In this document: positions 1-5,987 of the stretch, one piece after another
Numbering within the stretch: position 1 is the stretch's first letter
Layout of the letters: each line of letters opens with the position of its first letter
From: UBA2233 sp002347965 [NCBI: Nitrospirae bacterium UBA2233]
GTDB taxonomy: Bacteria > UBA2233
Assembly (NCBI GenBank): GCA_002347965.1
Contig: DDYN01000002.1
Span: 19,270 to 26,491 of the forward strand
Direction: 5' to 3'
DNA length: 7,222 nucleotides
Made by a program: the position numbers and the translations under genes
Notes under the pieces: generated by a model
What the model was told of the DNA's origin: nothing
The model's input: only the letters and a program-made list of their open reading frames with translations
Database searches by the model: none

Positions 1-792
1 GCGTATATGCTCAAAGCCGCTAAAGAGGCCAAGGCCAAAACGAGCTGGATCGAGCCGAACGAGGCCTACGAGCGCGCGCTCGAAACGTTTGTAAGGAGCG
101 CACTAGACCAAAAAACTTCCGAGGGGTTCCTTAAGGCTTTTTTGGGTTTTCAACCAGCCGTCGCCTTCTACGGCGCGCTGAACAGCCTTTCTCAGGTCGC
201 GCTAAAACTTACGGCCCCAGGGGTTCCAGATACCTACCAGGGCACGGAGCTGTGGGATTTCAGCCTAGTCGACCCGGACAACCGAAGGCCAGTAGACTAC
301 TGCAAGCGTAGAAGCATGCTAGACGGGCTCCAAGTAAGGGCCGCCGAGCGGCTAGACGAGCTTTTAAGAGATTTGCTGGCCTCTTGGGAGGACGGGCGCG
401 TCAAGCTTTACGTTACCTGGAGGCTTTTAACGCTCAGGCAAGAAAATCCAGACTTATTCCTTGAGGGTGACTACCTTCCGCTCGAAGTTGTAGGCAAAAA
501 AAAAGATCACGCCGTCGCCTTCCAAAGAAGGCTCAAGGGTCGCTCCGCGGTCGTCGTCGTTCCGAGGCTTACGAGCGCGCTTACCAAGCCGGGCATCTTT
601 CCGTTAGGAAAGGCCGCCTGGGGAAACACGACCCTCAAAATGCCCGAGGGTTCTCCAGGGCACCTTAGGAGCATTTTTACCGCGCAAGATGTCGAAAGCT
701 CGCAGGGGAATTTGCCTCTCGCAAGCGTGTTTTCGGGCTTTCCCGTCGGAGTCTTTCTCGGCAACGGGGCAAAGCAGGAAGAGCAGCCATGA
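1..792 (+). CDS. treY: Maltooligosyl trehalose synthase (TreY), C-terminal part, 5'-truncated by window edge
   Basis: This is the C-terminal 263 residues of TreY, a cytosolic GH13-family enzyme that turns the reducing end of a maltooligosaccharide into an alpha,alpha-1,1-linked trehalosyl group. TreZ then cuts off trehalose. The frame is open from base 1, so the ATG at base 7 is internal and the real start lies outside the window. Family motifs seen are TSWIEPNEAYE near the start, then APGVPDTYQGTELWDFS running into LVDPDNRRPVDY (about bases 211-300), and the late block DGRVKLYVTWRLLTLRQ (about 391-441) followed by a GDYLPLEV stretch. Full TreY proteins are usually 700 or more residues, so roughly a third is visible. 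The stop codon TGA overlaps the ATG of the next gene, cutA, so the two are probably cotranscribed and translationally coupled. A run of nine A residues at 496-504 encodes Lys-Lys-Lys. No treZ is visible here; it may lie upstream. The assignment is firm. Confidence 0.93.
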   Translation, partial: AYMLKAAKEAKAKTSWIEPNEAYERALETFVRSALDQKTSEGFLKAFLGFQPAVAFYGALNSLSQVALKLTAPGVPDTYQGTELWDFSLVDPDNRRPVDYCKRRSMLDGLQVRAAERLDELLRDLLASWEDGRVKLYVTWRLLTLRQENPDLFLEGDYLPLEVVGKKKDHAVAFQRRLKGRSAVVVVPRLTSALTKPGIFPLGKAAWGNTTLKMPEGSPGHLRSIFTAQDVESSQGNLPLASVFSGFPVGVFLGNGAKQEEQP

Positions 793-1124
793 CGGAAACA
801 CAGGGGGGCCTTTCGATCGTCCTCACGACGCTTCCTAGCCAAGAAGACGCCCAAAATATCGCCGAAACGCTCGTAAAGGAGCGTCTCGTTGCCTGCGCAA
901 GCTTTCTTGATGGCGTTTTTTCGGCCTACTTCTGGAAGGACAACTTAGAAAAGGCCCTCGAGGTGATTTTGTGGCTTAAGGTGCCCGACAAAACGCTCGC
1001 TGCCGCCAAAGAAAGGCTTCAGGCCCTCCACCCCTACGAGGTACCGGAAATTCTCACGTTACGCACCTTAGATGTCAACCAAGCCTACCTTACGTGGGCC
1101 ATCAAAGAGACGAGGCAAGAATAG
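789..1124 (+). CDS. cutA: CutA1-family divalent-cation tolerance protein
   Basis: A complete 111-residue protein, the usual length for the small trimeric CutA1 family, whose ferredoxin-like fold is linked to copper/divalent-cation tolerance; its exact biochemical role is unsettled. The N-terminal strand IVLTTLPS (residues 10-17), the LVKERLVACAS segment (28-38, with the conserved Cys36), FSAYFWKDNLEKALEVILWLK (in two blocks, 44-64), and the hallmark HPYEVPEI (81-88) and YLTWA (100-104) all match the family. The start ATG lies inside the treY stop (ATGA overlap) and has AGGA at 776-779, nine bases upstream, so initiation can be both coupled and independent. No signal peptide is seen, so it is cytosolic. 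Nothing in the sequence links it to trehalose synthesis beyond the shared transcript. The family call is firm; the in vivo role is not. Confidence 0.93.
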   Translation: MTETQGGLSIVLTTLPSQEDAQNIAETLVKERLVACASFLDGVFSAYFWKDNLEKALEVILWLKVPDKTLAAAKERLQALHPYEVPEILTLRTLDVNQAYLTWAIKETRQE

Positions 1125-1169
1125 GCGGCGCGGCCTTTTGTTCGTTCAAAAGCATCGTCAAGCCTGTAG

Positions 1170-1192
1170 AAGGGCCAGCCGGTACCCTTTTT
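1170..1192 (+). terminator. Weak intrinsic-terminator-like hairpin after cutA
   Basis: AAGGG (1170-1174) can pair with CCCTT (1185-1189), and CC/GG can extend the stem inside with a two-base bulge. Five T residues (1188-1192) follow. The stem is short and imperfect, so this may end the treY-cutA transcript only partly. The rest of the 123-base gap (1125-1247) shows no convincing promoter, only the M20 gene's ribosome binding site at its end. Confidence 0.3.
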
Positions 1193-1247
1193 GCGGGCCG
1201 TCCACGCGGGGCGACGTTAACCGGCAAAAAAACACAAAGGAAGGGCA

Positions 1248-2477
1248 ATGGAAGCGAAAGAGTTGAAAGAACGGGCGACCCGGTTTCAGAATCCTATCAT
1301 CGAGGCGCAAATCCGGCTTACCCAGACCAAGGCGATCGGGCCCGACAACGGGGGCGAGGGAGAGATAGACAGGGCAAGGCTAATCAAGGGCTGGCTTGGG
1401 TTTGCCGATGCGCTAGAGGAGTATTTCGCGCCCGATTCGAGGGCCAAGGAGGGGGTTCGCCCGAACCTTTTGGCCCGAGTGTTTGGCAAGGACCGCTCCA
1501 GGGCGCTCTGGGTCGTCTCGCACCTCGATACCGTTCCCGAGGGCGATCTTGGGCTTTGGCATAGCGACCCGTTCCAGGCCTACGTGAAGGACGGGAGCGT
1601 GTTCGGGAGAGGGGTTGAGGACAACCAGCAGGCGATCGTCTGCAGTCTGTTTGCATCAAAGCTCATCCTAGATGCCGGCCTCCTTCCGGAAATGGACGTC
1701 AATTTGCTCTTTTTGGCCGACGAGGAGACGGGCAACGTTTACGGGATCGAATACCTTCTCAACGAGCACCCGACCCTCTTTGGCCAAGACGACCTCTATG
1801 TCGTGTCCGACTGGGGATCCAAAGAGGGCGATGTCATCGAGATTGCCGAAAAATCCTTGCTTTGGGTGCGGGTGGTCGTAGAAGGAAAGCAAACGCACGC
1901 CTCCACGCCGCATCTTGGGAACAACGCTCACCGTGCCGGAGCGAATTTGATCGTCAGCCTAGACCGCGCGCTGCATGCGCGCTTCCCTTTGCAAGACCCG
2001 ATTTTTAGCCCGCCTACCTCGACGTTCGAGCCTACCAAAAAAGAAGCGAACGTGGGCAACGTGAACACCATCCCAGGAAGGGACGCGTTCTGCTTCGACT
2101 GTCGCGTCCTCCCGTCCGTGTCCTTGGAAGAGACCCTTGGCGTGTTCGAGGAGGAAAAAAAGCGTATCGAGCAGGCTTACGGCGTTTCTGCCGCTGTAGA
2201 AATTCTCCAGCGGGTAGACGCCCCAAAGCCCACGAGTTCGGAGGCTCCCGTAATTCTTGGCCTTTCGCGCGCCCTCGAGACGATGCTCGGGGTGCACCCA
2301 AGGCTTGTGGGGATCGGCGGCGGGACGATTGCAGCCCCCCTTCGCAGGGTAGGGCTCCAAGCGGCCGTTTGGAGCAAGCTCGAAGGAACGGCCCACCAGC
2401 CGAACGAGTCGTGTCCGGTCGCTAACATGCTCGATACGACGGCAGTTCTCGCATGCATGATGCTACAAAAACTCTAG
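1248..2477 (+). CDS. M20-family zinc metallohydrolase (ArgE/DapE-type deacylase/peptidase)
   Basis: A 409-residue cytosolic member of the M20 di-zinc family (ArgE, DapE, CPG2, dipeptidases), which hydrolyses amide bonds of acylated amino acids or small peptides. The catalytic set is complete: SHLDTV gives metal ligand His92 and catalytic Asp94; GRGVEDNQQA gives bridging Asp125; ADEETG gives the catalytic/ligand pair Glu159-Glu160; VVSDWGS gives ligand Asp188; and TAHQPNE gives ligand His383. The dimerisation (lid) domain spans roughly 200-315 and contains KQTHASTPHLG with His217, the residue that in this family reaches into the partner's active site. NVGNVNTIPG and DCRVLP are further family blocks. 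The ATG at 1248 is preceded by purine-rich AAAGGAAGG (1236-1244). The substrate cannot be told from sequence: it has no DapE or ArgE operon partners nearby. Its 3' end overlaps the oppositely oriented phosphorylase gene by 15 bases. Confidence 0.9.
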   Translation: MEAKELKERATRFQNPIIEAQIRLTQTKAIGPDNGGEGEIDRARLIKGWLGFADALEEYFAPDSRAKEGVRPNLLARVFGKDRSRALWVVSHLDTVPEGDLGLWHSDPFQAYVKDGSVFGRGVEDNQQAIVCSLFASKLILDAGLLPEMDVNLLFLADEETGNVYGIEYLLNEHPTLFGQDDLYVVSDWGSKEGDVIEIAEKSLLWVRVVVEGKQTHASTPHLGNNAHRAGANLIVSLDRALHARFPLQDPIFSPPTSTFEPTKKEANVGNVNTIPGRDAFCFDCRVLPSVSLEETLGVFEEEKKRIEQAYGVSAAVEILQRVDAPKPTSSEAPVILGLSRALETMLGVHPRLVGIGGGTIAAPLRRVGLQAAVWSKLEGTAHQPNESCPVANMLDTTAVLACMMLQKL

Positions 2478-3185
2478 CACGGCCTCAAGACATTTGGCTT
2501 CGGCCTTCTGGAAAGGCTCCGAGAAAAAGCCAATCTCGTGAGTAGCCAGGTTGTCCGAAACGACCAAAGCCGCGGCCGAGTGAGCGTGAAAGACGTGGCT
2601 CAAGGCAAAAAAGACGCTCGTGACCATGTCTACGCCCACGACGTTCAAGGCCTGCATTCGGGCGACAAACTCTGGTGTTTCCTTAAGGAAGGCATCGAGC
2701 GAGCATACAAGGCCAACTTTGAGCCCAAGACCCTTTTGGCCAAGCGCGCTTTCTGCGTCCGCTAAGAGCTTTGGGCAGGCCACGTAAGGGACCTCTTTGG
2801 GCAGGTATGCCTCGCTCGTACCTTCCTTGCTGATGGCGCCGGTCGCCAAAATGACGTCTCCGATGGAAACGTGCTCGTCAAGCGTCCCGCAGCTTCCTAC
2901 GCGAATGACGCGCTTGACGCCCAGCGCAAACGCCATTTCGAGCGCAAGCGCAGCCTGAGGGGCAAAAATGCCCGACAATCCCACAATCAAGTCTCCTGCG
3001 GGCGCCTTTGCTTCGTAGAGCTCCACCCCTAAGAACGAAACGATCGGGCGGACCTCGCTTAGCCTCTCGAAGAGCATATCCAGCCGTTCTTTTTGACCCA
3101 CGAACAGCGCTTTTGCCGGATAGGCCCTCTCAAGGTCGGCTCCGAAGGCCATAAGCAGCCCTCTTGCTGTAATGTGCGCATCCAT
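2463..3185 (-). CDS. Nucleoside phosphorylase (PNP/UDP family, DeoD-like)
   Basis: A 240-residue cytosolic enzyme of the PNP_UDP_1 (NP-I) family, which splits nucleosides with phosphate into base and ribose 1-phosphate; such enzymes form hexamers. By recalled comparison with E. coli DeoD it keeps the His near the N terminus (MDAHITA, His4), the phosphate loop as GQKER (Gly30, Arg34) in place of the usual GDPxR, the VRPIVSFLG segment with Arg46, and RVGSCG (95-100). It also keeps VVSDN with Asp211, matching DeoD Asp204, which protonates purine N7. That Asp favours a purine over a uridine substrate, while the EGTSEAYLP loop (121-129) looks more like uridine-phosphorylase-type relatives. The ribose-binding motif, normally EME, reads DMV (186-188). 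AGGAG (minus strand, 3195-3199) lies nine bases before the ATG. It is transcribed divergently from the iron-sulfur/radical SAM pair. The family is firm; the base specificity is open. Confidence 0.88.
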   Translation of the reverse strand: MDAHITARGLLMAFGADLERAYPAKALFVGQKERLDMLFERLSEVRPIVSFLGVELYEAKAPAGDLIVGLSGIFAPQAALALEMAFALGVKRVIRVGSCGTLDEHVSIGDVILATGAISKEGTSEAYLPKEVPYVACPKLLADAESALGQKGLGLKVGLVCSLDAFLKETPEFVARMQALNVVGVDMVTSVFFALSHVFHAHSAAALVVSDNLATHEIGFFSEPFQKAEAKCLEAVLEFL

Positions 3186-3194
3186 GCCCTGAAT

Positions 3195-3199
3195 CTCCT
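3195..3199 (-). promoter_or_regulatory. Ribosome binding site of the nucleoside phosphorylase gene
   Basis: AGGAG on the minus strand, nine bases before the ATG at 3185. It supports this start, which also places the conserved His at residue 4 as in DeoD-type enzymes. Confidence 0.7.
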
Positions 3200-3215
3200 G
3201 GGGTTAGTTTTGTAA

Positions 3216-3226
3216 ACTATCATAGT
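3216..3226. promoter_or_regulatory. Small palindrome overlapping the minus-strand -10 box, possible operator
   Basis: ACTATCATAGT is a perfect inverted repeat (five-base arms around one C). It overlaps the proposed minus-strand -10 hexamer (3219-3224). A second short inverted repeat, AGTTT-TGT-AAACT (3206-3218), abuts it. Such arrangements can be repressor sites, but both are short and AT-rich, so chance is a real alternative. Confidence 0.3.
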
Positions 3227-3246
3227 CGAATGCTTACTACTTGCAA
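3219..3246 (-). promoter_or_regulatory. Predicted sigma70-type promoter for the nucleoside phosphorylase gene
   Basis: Read on the minus strand: TTGCAA (-35, 3246-3241), a 16-base spacer, then TATGAT (-10, 3224-3219), one mismatch from TATAAT. Transcription would start near 3212, leaving a leader of about 27 bases that contains the AGGAG ribosome binding site. The -35 hexamer is its own reverse complement and is shared with the plus-strand promoter. Confidence 0.55.
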
Positions 3247-3269
3247 AGTTTATAGATAAAGCATATATT
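3241..3269 (+). promoter_or_regulatory. Predicted sigma70-type promoter for the Fe-S protein/radical SAM unit
   Basis: TTGCAA (-35, 3241-3246), an optimal 17-base spacer, then TATATT (-10, 3264-3269). Transcription would start near 3276, giving a leader of about 20 bases before the ATG at 3296, with purine-rich AGAGAGAG at 3285-3292 as a weak ribosome binding site. The surrounding 3205-3282 is clearly more AT-rich than the coding sequence on either side. Confidence 0.55.
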
Positions 3270-3295
3270 GCTAAAAAATAAGCCAGAGAGAGCCG

Positions 3296-4531
3296 ATGGC
3301 AAACGCACCCCCCGAGCGAGAGCTTTTTGAGCTTTTTGAGCTGTGCTTGGATTGCCAAGTGTGCCAAGGAAGGTGCGCCTTGTTCGATGAGCTGTTCGAC
3401 GAGTCGAACAGGATGGAGCCGCTAGCGCCTAGAATATCGCATCTTGCCTCTTTGTGTTCGCTCTGCGGGCGTTGCACCCTTGTTTGCCCCTACCAAAACG
3501 GCAAGCTTGGGACCAAAAGCCTGATTCGGCCGGTCCTTGCGCTCAAGGGGGCCGCGCTTCTGGAAGAACAAAGGGGCCTCAAGCACCTTTTTGAGAGGCT
3601 TTTCTGGAGAGAGCTCCCGTTGTTTCTCGATCTAGCCAGGCGATTCGGCTCGATTAGCAATATCCTTCTATCCAGGCCTTTTTTGCGTGGACTCCTTGGC
3701 CGATTGCTCGATCTTGACCCCAAGGCAAGCCTGCCCTCGTTCTCCAGAGCAAGCTGTTTCCAACGCAAGCCGGGCCAATCGGGCCTCAAGCGGTCGTCCA
3801 AGCTCACAGGCCAAAAGTTTGTCGTGTTCGATTCGTGCCTGACGCGTGCCTTTTTCCCGGACGAAGCGCAAAAGGCGTGCGCGTTGATCGAAGGGTTTGG
3901 CGGAGAGGCAGTGCTGATCCAAAAGGGCTGTTGCGGTATGGTTGCCCTCGAGCGCGGGCTAGAGGCTTTTGCCAAGAAGCGATACCAAAGGCCGCTGCTG
4001 AAACGATTCCAAGCGGCAAAAGCAGAAGGGGCCTTAAAGGTGTTGTTCCTCGAGCCGACGTGCCTTTTTGCGCTTCTTTCTTTTCCTGAGGAGCTTCAAG
4101 CGTTCAGGATAGAAAAAACCGACCTGCTTCTTGCGTCGGATTTTCTTTCTCGGGTTGCCGGGAACGAGCATTCTTACGGAGGTCCACAATCAAAGGTCGT
4201 TTACCAGCCGCCTTGCAGCCACGACGCGCACCTTGCCCCAGGTTGGCTTAAAGAGACCTTTGAATCCGCTTCGGTTCAAACGCTCGAGACCACATGTTGC
4301 GGGATGCAGGGGTCCTTGGGGTTTCGTAAAAGCGCAAGCGAAAATCGGGAGCGGTTTGTCAAGCGCTTTTCAAGAGAATTGCGTATGCACAAAGACGCCT
4401 TATGGGTTCACGACTGTTCGCTCTGCTTGATGCTCGCCCGTTCCGTAGGGAAACAAAAAAGCATAACCAGGCTGGACATTTTATGGGATCTTTATTCAAA
4501 TCCAACGCAGTCCAAGGAGGCAATCTCATGA
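3296..4531 (+). CDS. GlpC-like (Fe-S)-binding protein with two 4Fe-4S motifs and two CCG domains
   Basis: A 411-residue iron-sulfur protein of the kind seen as GlpC, GlcF or heterodisulfide-reductase-B-like subunits, which carry electrons between a dehydrogenase and membrane quinones or other acceptors. The N-terminal part holds two ferredoxin-type motifs: Cys17, Cys20, Cys23, Cys27, and Cys54, Cys57, Cys60, Cys64 followed by Pro. The C-terminal two-thirds holds two CCG domains: Cys181 with CCGM at 212-215 and Cys256, then Cys307 with CCGM at 334-337 and Cys374/Cys377. No transmembrane helix is evident. The start is followed by a nine-base tandem repeat encoding ELFELFEL. No glycerol-3-phosphate or glycolate dehydrogenase gene is next to it, so glpC/glcF names are not justified. 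Its stop overlaps the next ATG (ATGA), so it is probably made together with the radical SAM protein, for which it may be an electron partner (inference). Confidence 0.88.
   Translation: MANAPPERELFELFELCLDCQVCQGRCALFDELFDESNRMEPLAPRISHLASLCSLCGRCTLVCPYQNGKLGTKSLIRPVLALKGAALLEEQRGLKHLFERLFWRELPLFLDLARRFGSISNILLSRPFLRGLLGRLLDLDPKASLPSFSRASCFQRKPGQSGLKRSSKLTGQKFVVFDSCLTRAFFPDEAQKACALIEGFGGEAVLIQKGCCGMVALERGLEAFAKKRYQRPLLKRFQAAKAEGALKVLFLEPTCLFALLSFPEELQAFRIEKTDLLLASDFLSRVAGNEHSYGGPQSKVVYQPPCSHDAHLAPGWLKETFESASVQTLETTCCGMQGSLGFRKSASENRERFVKRFSRELRMHKDALWVHDCSLCLMLARSVGKQKSITRLDILWDLYSNPTQSKEAIS
3320..3342 (+). repeat. Nine-base tandem repeat in the 5' end of the Fe-S protein gene
   Basis: GAGCTTTTT occurs twice in direct succession (3320-3328, 3329-3337), followed by a partial third copy GAGCT (3338-3342). 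It is in frame and encodes Glu-Leu-Phe repeats just before the first cysteine cluster. Loss or gain of a unit would keep the frame. Confidence 0.8.
4514..4520 (+). promoter_or_regulatory. Strong ribosome binding site fixing the radical SAM start
   Basis: AAGGAGG lies seven bases before the ATG at 4528. This near-perfect Shine-Dalgarno, with the following MKVLFLNPP typical of this family's N terminus, shows that the longer open frame beginning at 4402 is not the true start. It sits inside the last codons of the Fe-S protein gene. Confidence 0.88.
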
Positions 4532-5973
4532 AGGTGCTGTTTTTGAACCCGCCGATGGGCAACTGGGTTACCTGGGGCAAGCACGTCACAATCAACTCGC
4601 ACCTGGCCCAGGTGGCCGCCTACGTGCGCGAAAATACACCCCTGGAGGTCGTAGCCCTCGATGCCAGGGTGGATGAAATGGATGCCGACAAAGTGCTCGA
4701 GGCGATCGCCAAGGAAAGTCCCGATGTCGTGTATCAAGGCAACGTGGTTGTTACGGCCGGCGGGGCGGCTACCGTGGCCAGGATAAACGCGATGTTTCAA
4801 AAGATCAAAGCACGCTTCCCTGGAATTCTCACCGTTGCCGGCGGTTTGATGTATTCGGCCATCCCCGTTGAGGCGCTCCAAAAGGTACCCTCGATAGATT
4901 TTTTGATCGTTGGAGAAACGGAGGAGACGCTTGCGGAGCTCTTGAAGGCCCTTCTGGATGGCTCCCAAGACCTTGGCATAATCCGGGGTCTTGCCTGGAG
5001 GGAAGACGGTGAAATTCGGCTGAACGCGCCCAGGCCGCTCATACAAGACCTAGATACGCTGCCCATGCCCGCCTACGACTTGTTCCCGATGCGGCGTTAC
5101 CGGGGGTTTTCCACGCTCGAGCACTTTTCCGATGCGCTGACGTCTAGAGGGTGTATGGGTGGGTGCGGTTTTTGTTACGAATGGTGGCTTTACGACCCTA
5201 GGAAGCCTGAAGATTTCTTGAGCTACAGGTCCCGCTCGGGCAAGAAGGTGGCCGAAGAGCTCGAGCTGCTCTCGAAAGAATACGGCATCCGTACCGTGAA
5301 TTTCTTGGATGACGATTTTAACGCCTCCAGAGAAAAGATCGTCGAGCTCTCAGAAGAGCTCATTGGGCGTAACGTTAAGGTAGACTGGTTCTTCATGGGA
5401 AGGGCGGGCAACTTTGTCAGGGACATGGACCTTGTTCCGCTGATGAAACAGGCAGGCTGCTATTTTGTCCTTATGGGTATCGAGGGTTCACAAGACGAGG
5501 AGCGATTCCGGATGCTCAAGGGCACTTCCTTTGAACAGATCCGCCAGGCAGTCGAAGCGTTCCGGGCCCATGACATAGGGACAGTCGGTACTTTTATGGT
5601 AGGGTTCTGGGAAGACGACGAAGAGGCAATCAGAAAACGTGTCGAAACGATGGATCTAGTCGACCCGGACGTGGCCGCACTGCAGGTCCTTACGCCTGTC
5701 CCTGGGTCGCCCGTGTACAAGAAGGCGATGGCCAAAGGGCTCATAGAGGTCACGGACTGGGAGCTTTGGGACATCCAGCATGCAATCATGCCGACCAAGT
5801 ACTTGACACGAGAGCGCTTGCGAGAGCTGGCCGCCTGGGCTCAGGCCGAGTTTTTTAAAAAGCCAGAACGAATCGAAAGGCTTATGAACGCAAAGCACCC
5901 CTGTATTAAGGCTTCCTGCGCAACCTACATGGAAAACGCCGCCAGGTTCGCCCAGGATCAGGCCTACGTGTAG
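4528..5973 (+). CDS. B12-binding-domain radical SAM protein (BchE-like class)
   Basis: A 481-residue cytosolic enzyme with an N-terminal cobalamin-binding-type domain (about 1-140; MKVLFLNPP start, AGGLMYSAIPVEAL at 104-117, DFLIVGETEETLAELL at 124-139) and a radical SAM core (about 200-400). CMGGCGFC (209-216) supplies Cys209, Cys213 and Cys216 for the [4Fe-4S] cluster that cleaves S-adenosylmethionine. Other radical SAM blocks are FLDDDF (259-264), MGIEG (316-320), FMVGFWEDDEE (356-366) and VLTPVPGSPVYK (387-398). The domain order matches methyltransferases and cyclases of the BchE/P-methylase class, which move methyl groups or build rings on unactivated carbons. The C-terminal tail carries two more cysteines (Cys459, Cys464). 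The substrate is unknown; no chlorophyll, hopanoid or antibiotic genes are adjacent. It overlaps the Fe-S protein gene by four bases and ends at a strong terminator. Confidence 0.9.
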   Translation: MKVLFLNPPMGNWVTWGKHVTINSHLAQVAAYVRENTPLEVVALDARVDEMDADKVLEAIAKESPDVVYQGNVVVTAGGAATVARINAMFQKIKARFPGILTVAGGLMYSAIPVEALQKVPSIDFLIVGETEETLAELLKALLDGSQDLGIIRGLAWREDGEIRLNAPRPLIQDLDTLPMPAYDLFPMRRYRGFSTLEHFSDALTSRGCMGGCGFCYEWWLYDPRKPEDFLSYRSRSGKKVAEELELLSKEYGIRTVNFLDDDFNASREKIVELSEELIGRNVKVDWFFMGRAGNFVRDMDLVPLMKQAGCYFVLMGIEGSQDEERFRMLKGTSFEQIRQAVEAFRAHDIGTVGTFMVGFWEDDEEAIRKRVETMDLVDPDVAALQVLTPVPGSPVYKKAMAKGLIEVTDWELWDIQHAIMPTKYLTRERLRELAAWAQAEFFKKPERIERLMNAKHPCIKASCATYMENAARFAQDQAYV

Positions 5974-5987
5974 CAGTATTCTAAGGT

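Noticed and set aside
1135-1152. CTTTTG/CAAAAG inverted repeat as a terminator
   Set aside because: Only six AT-rich pairs and no T-tract follows.
1094-1564. A 156-codon plus-strand open frame across the cutA end, the gap and the M20 start
   Set aside because: It is Arg/Gly-rich without any family motif and lies mostly over the M20 gene, whose motifs are clear in another frame.
1959-2396. Minus-strand frame of 145 codons opposite the M20 gene
   Set aside because: Low-complexity, Arg-rich composition and no recognisable domain; it shadows a well-supported gene.
2463-3185. Naming the phosphorylase deoD or udp
   Set aside because: It mixes features of both groups and its EME motif is altered, so base specificity cannot be read from the sequence.
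3490-3975. Minus-strand frame of 161 codons opposite the Fe-S protein gene
   Set aside because: Ser/Arg/Pro-rich with no motif; the plus-strand frame carries all the conserved cysteines.
4402-4527. An upstream in-frame extension of the radical SAM gene
   Set aside because: It overlaps the end of the Fe-S protein gene; the ATG at 4528 has a near-perfect ribosome binding site and the family's normal N-terminal start.
3296-4531. Naming the Fe-S protein glpC or glcF
   Set aside because: The cysteine layout fits, but the required dehydrogenase partner genes are absent from the neighbourhood.
4492-5046. Minus-strand frame of 184 codons opposite the radical SAM gene
   Set aside because: No family motif; it is antisense to the conserved B12-binding-type domain.
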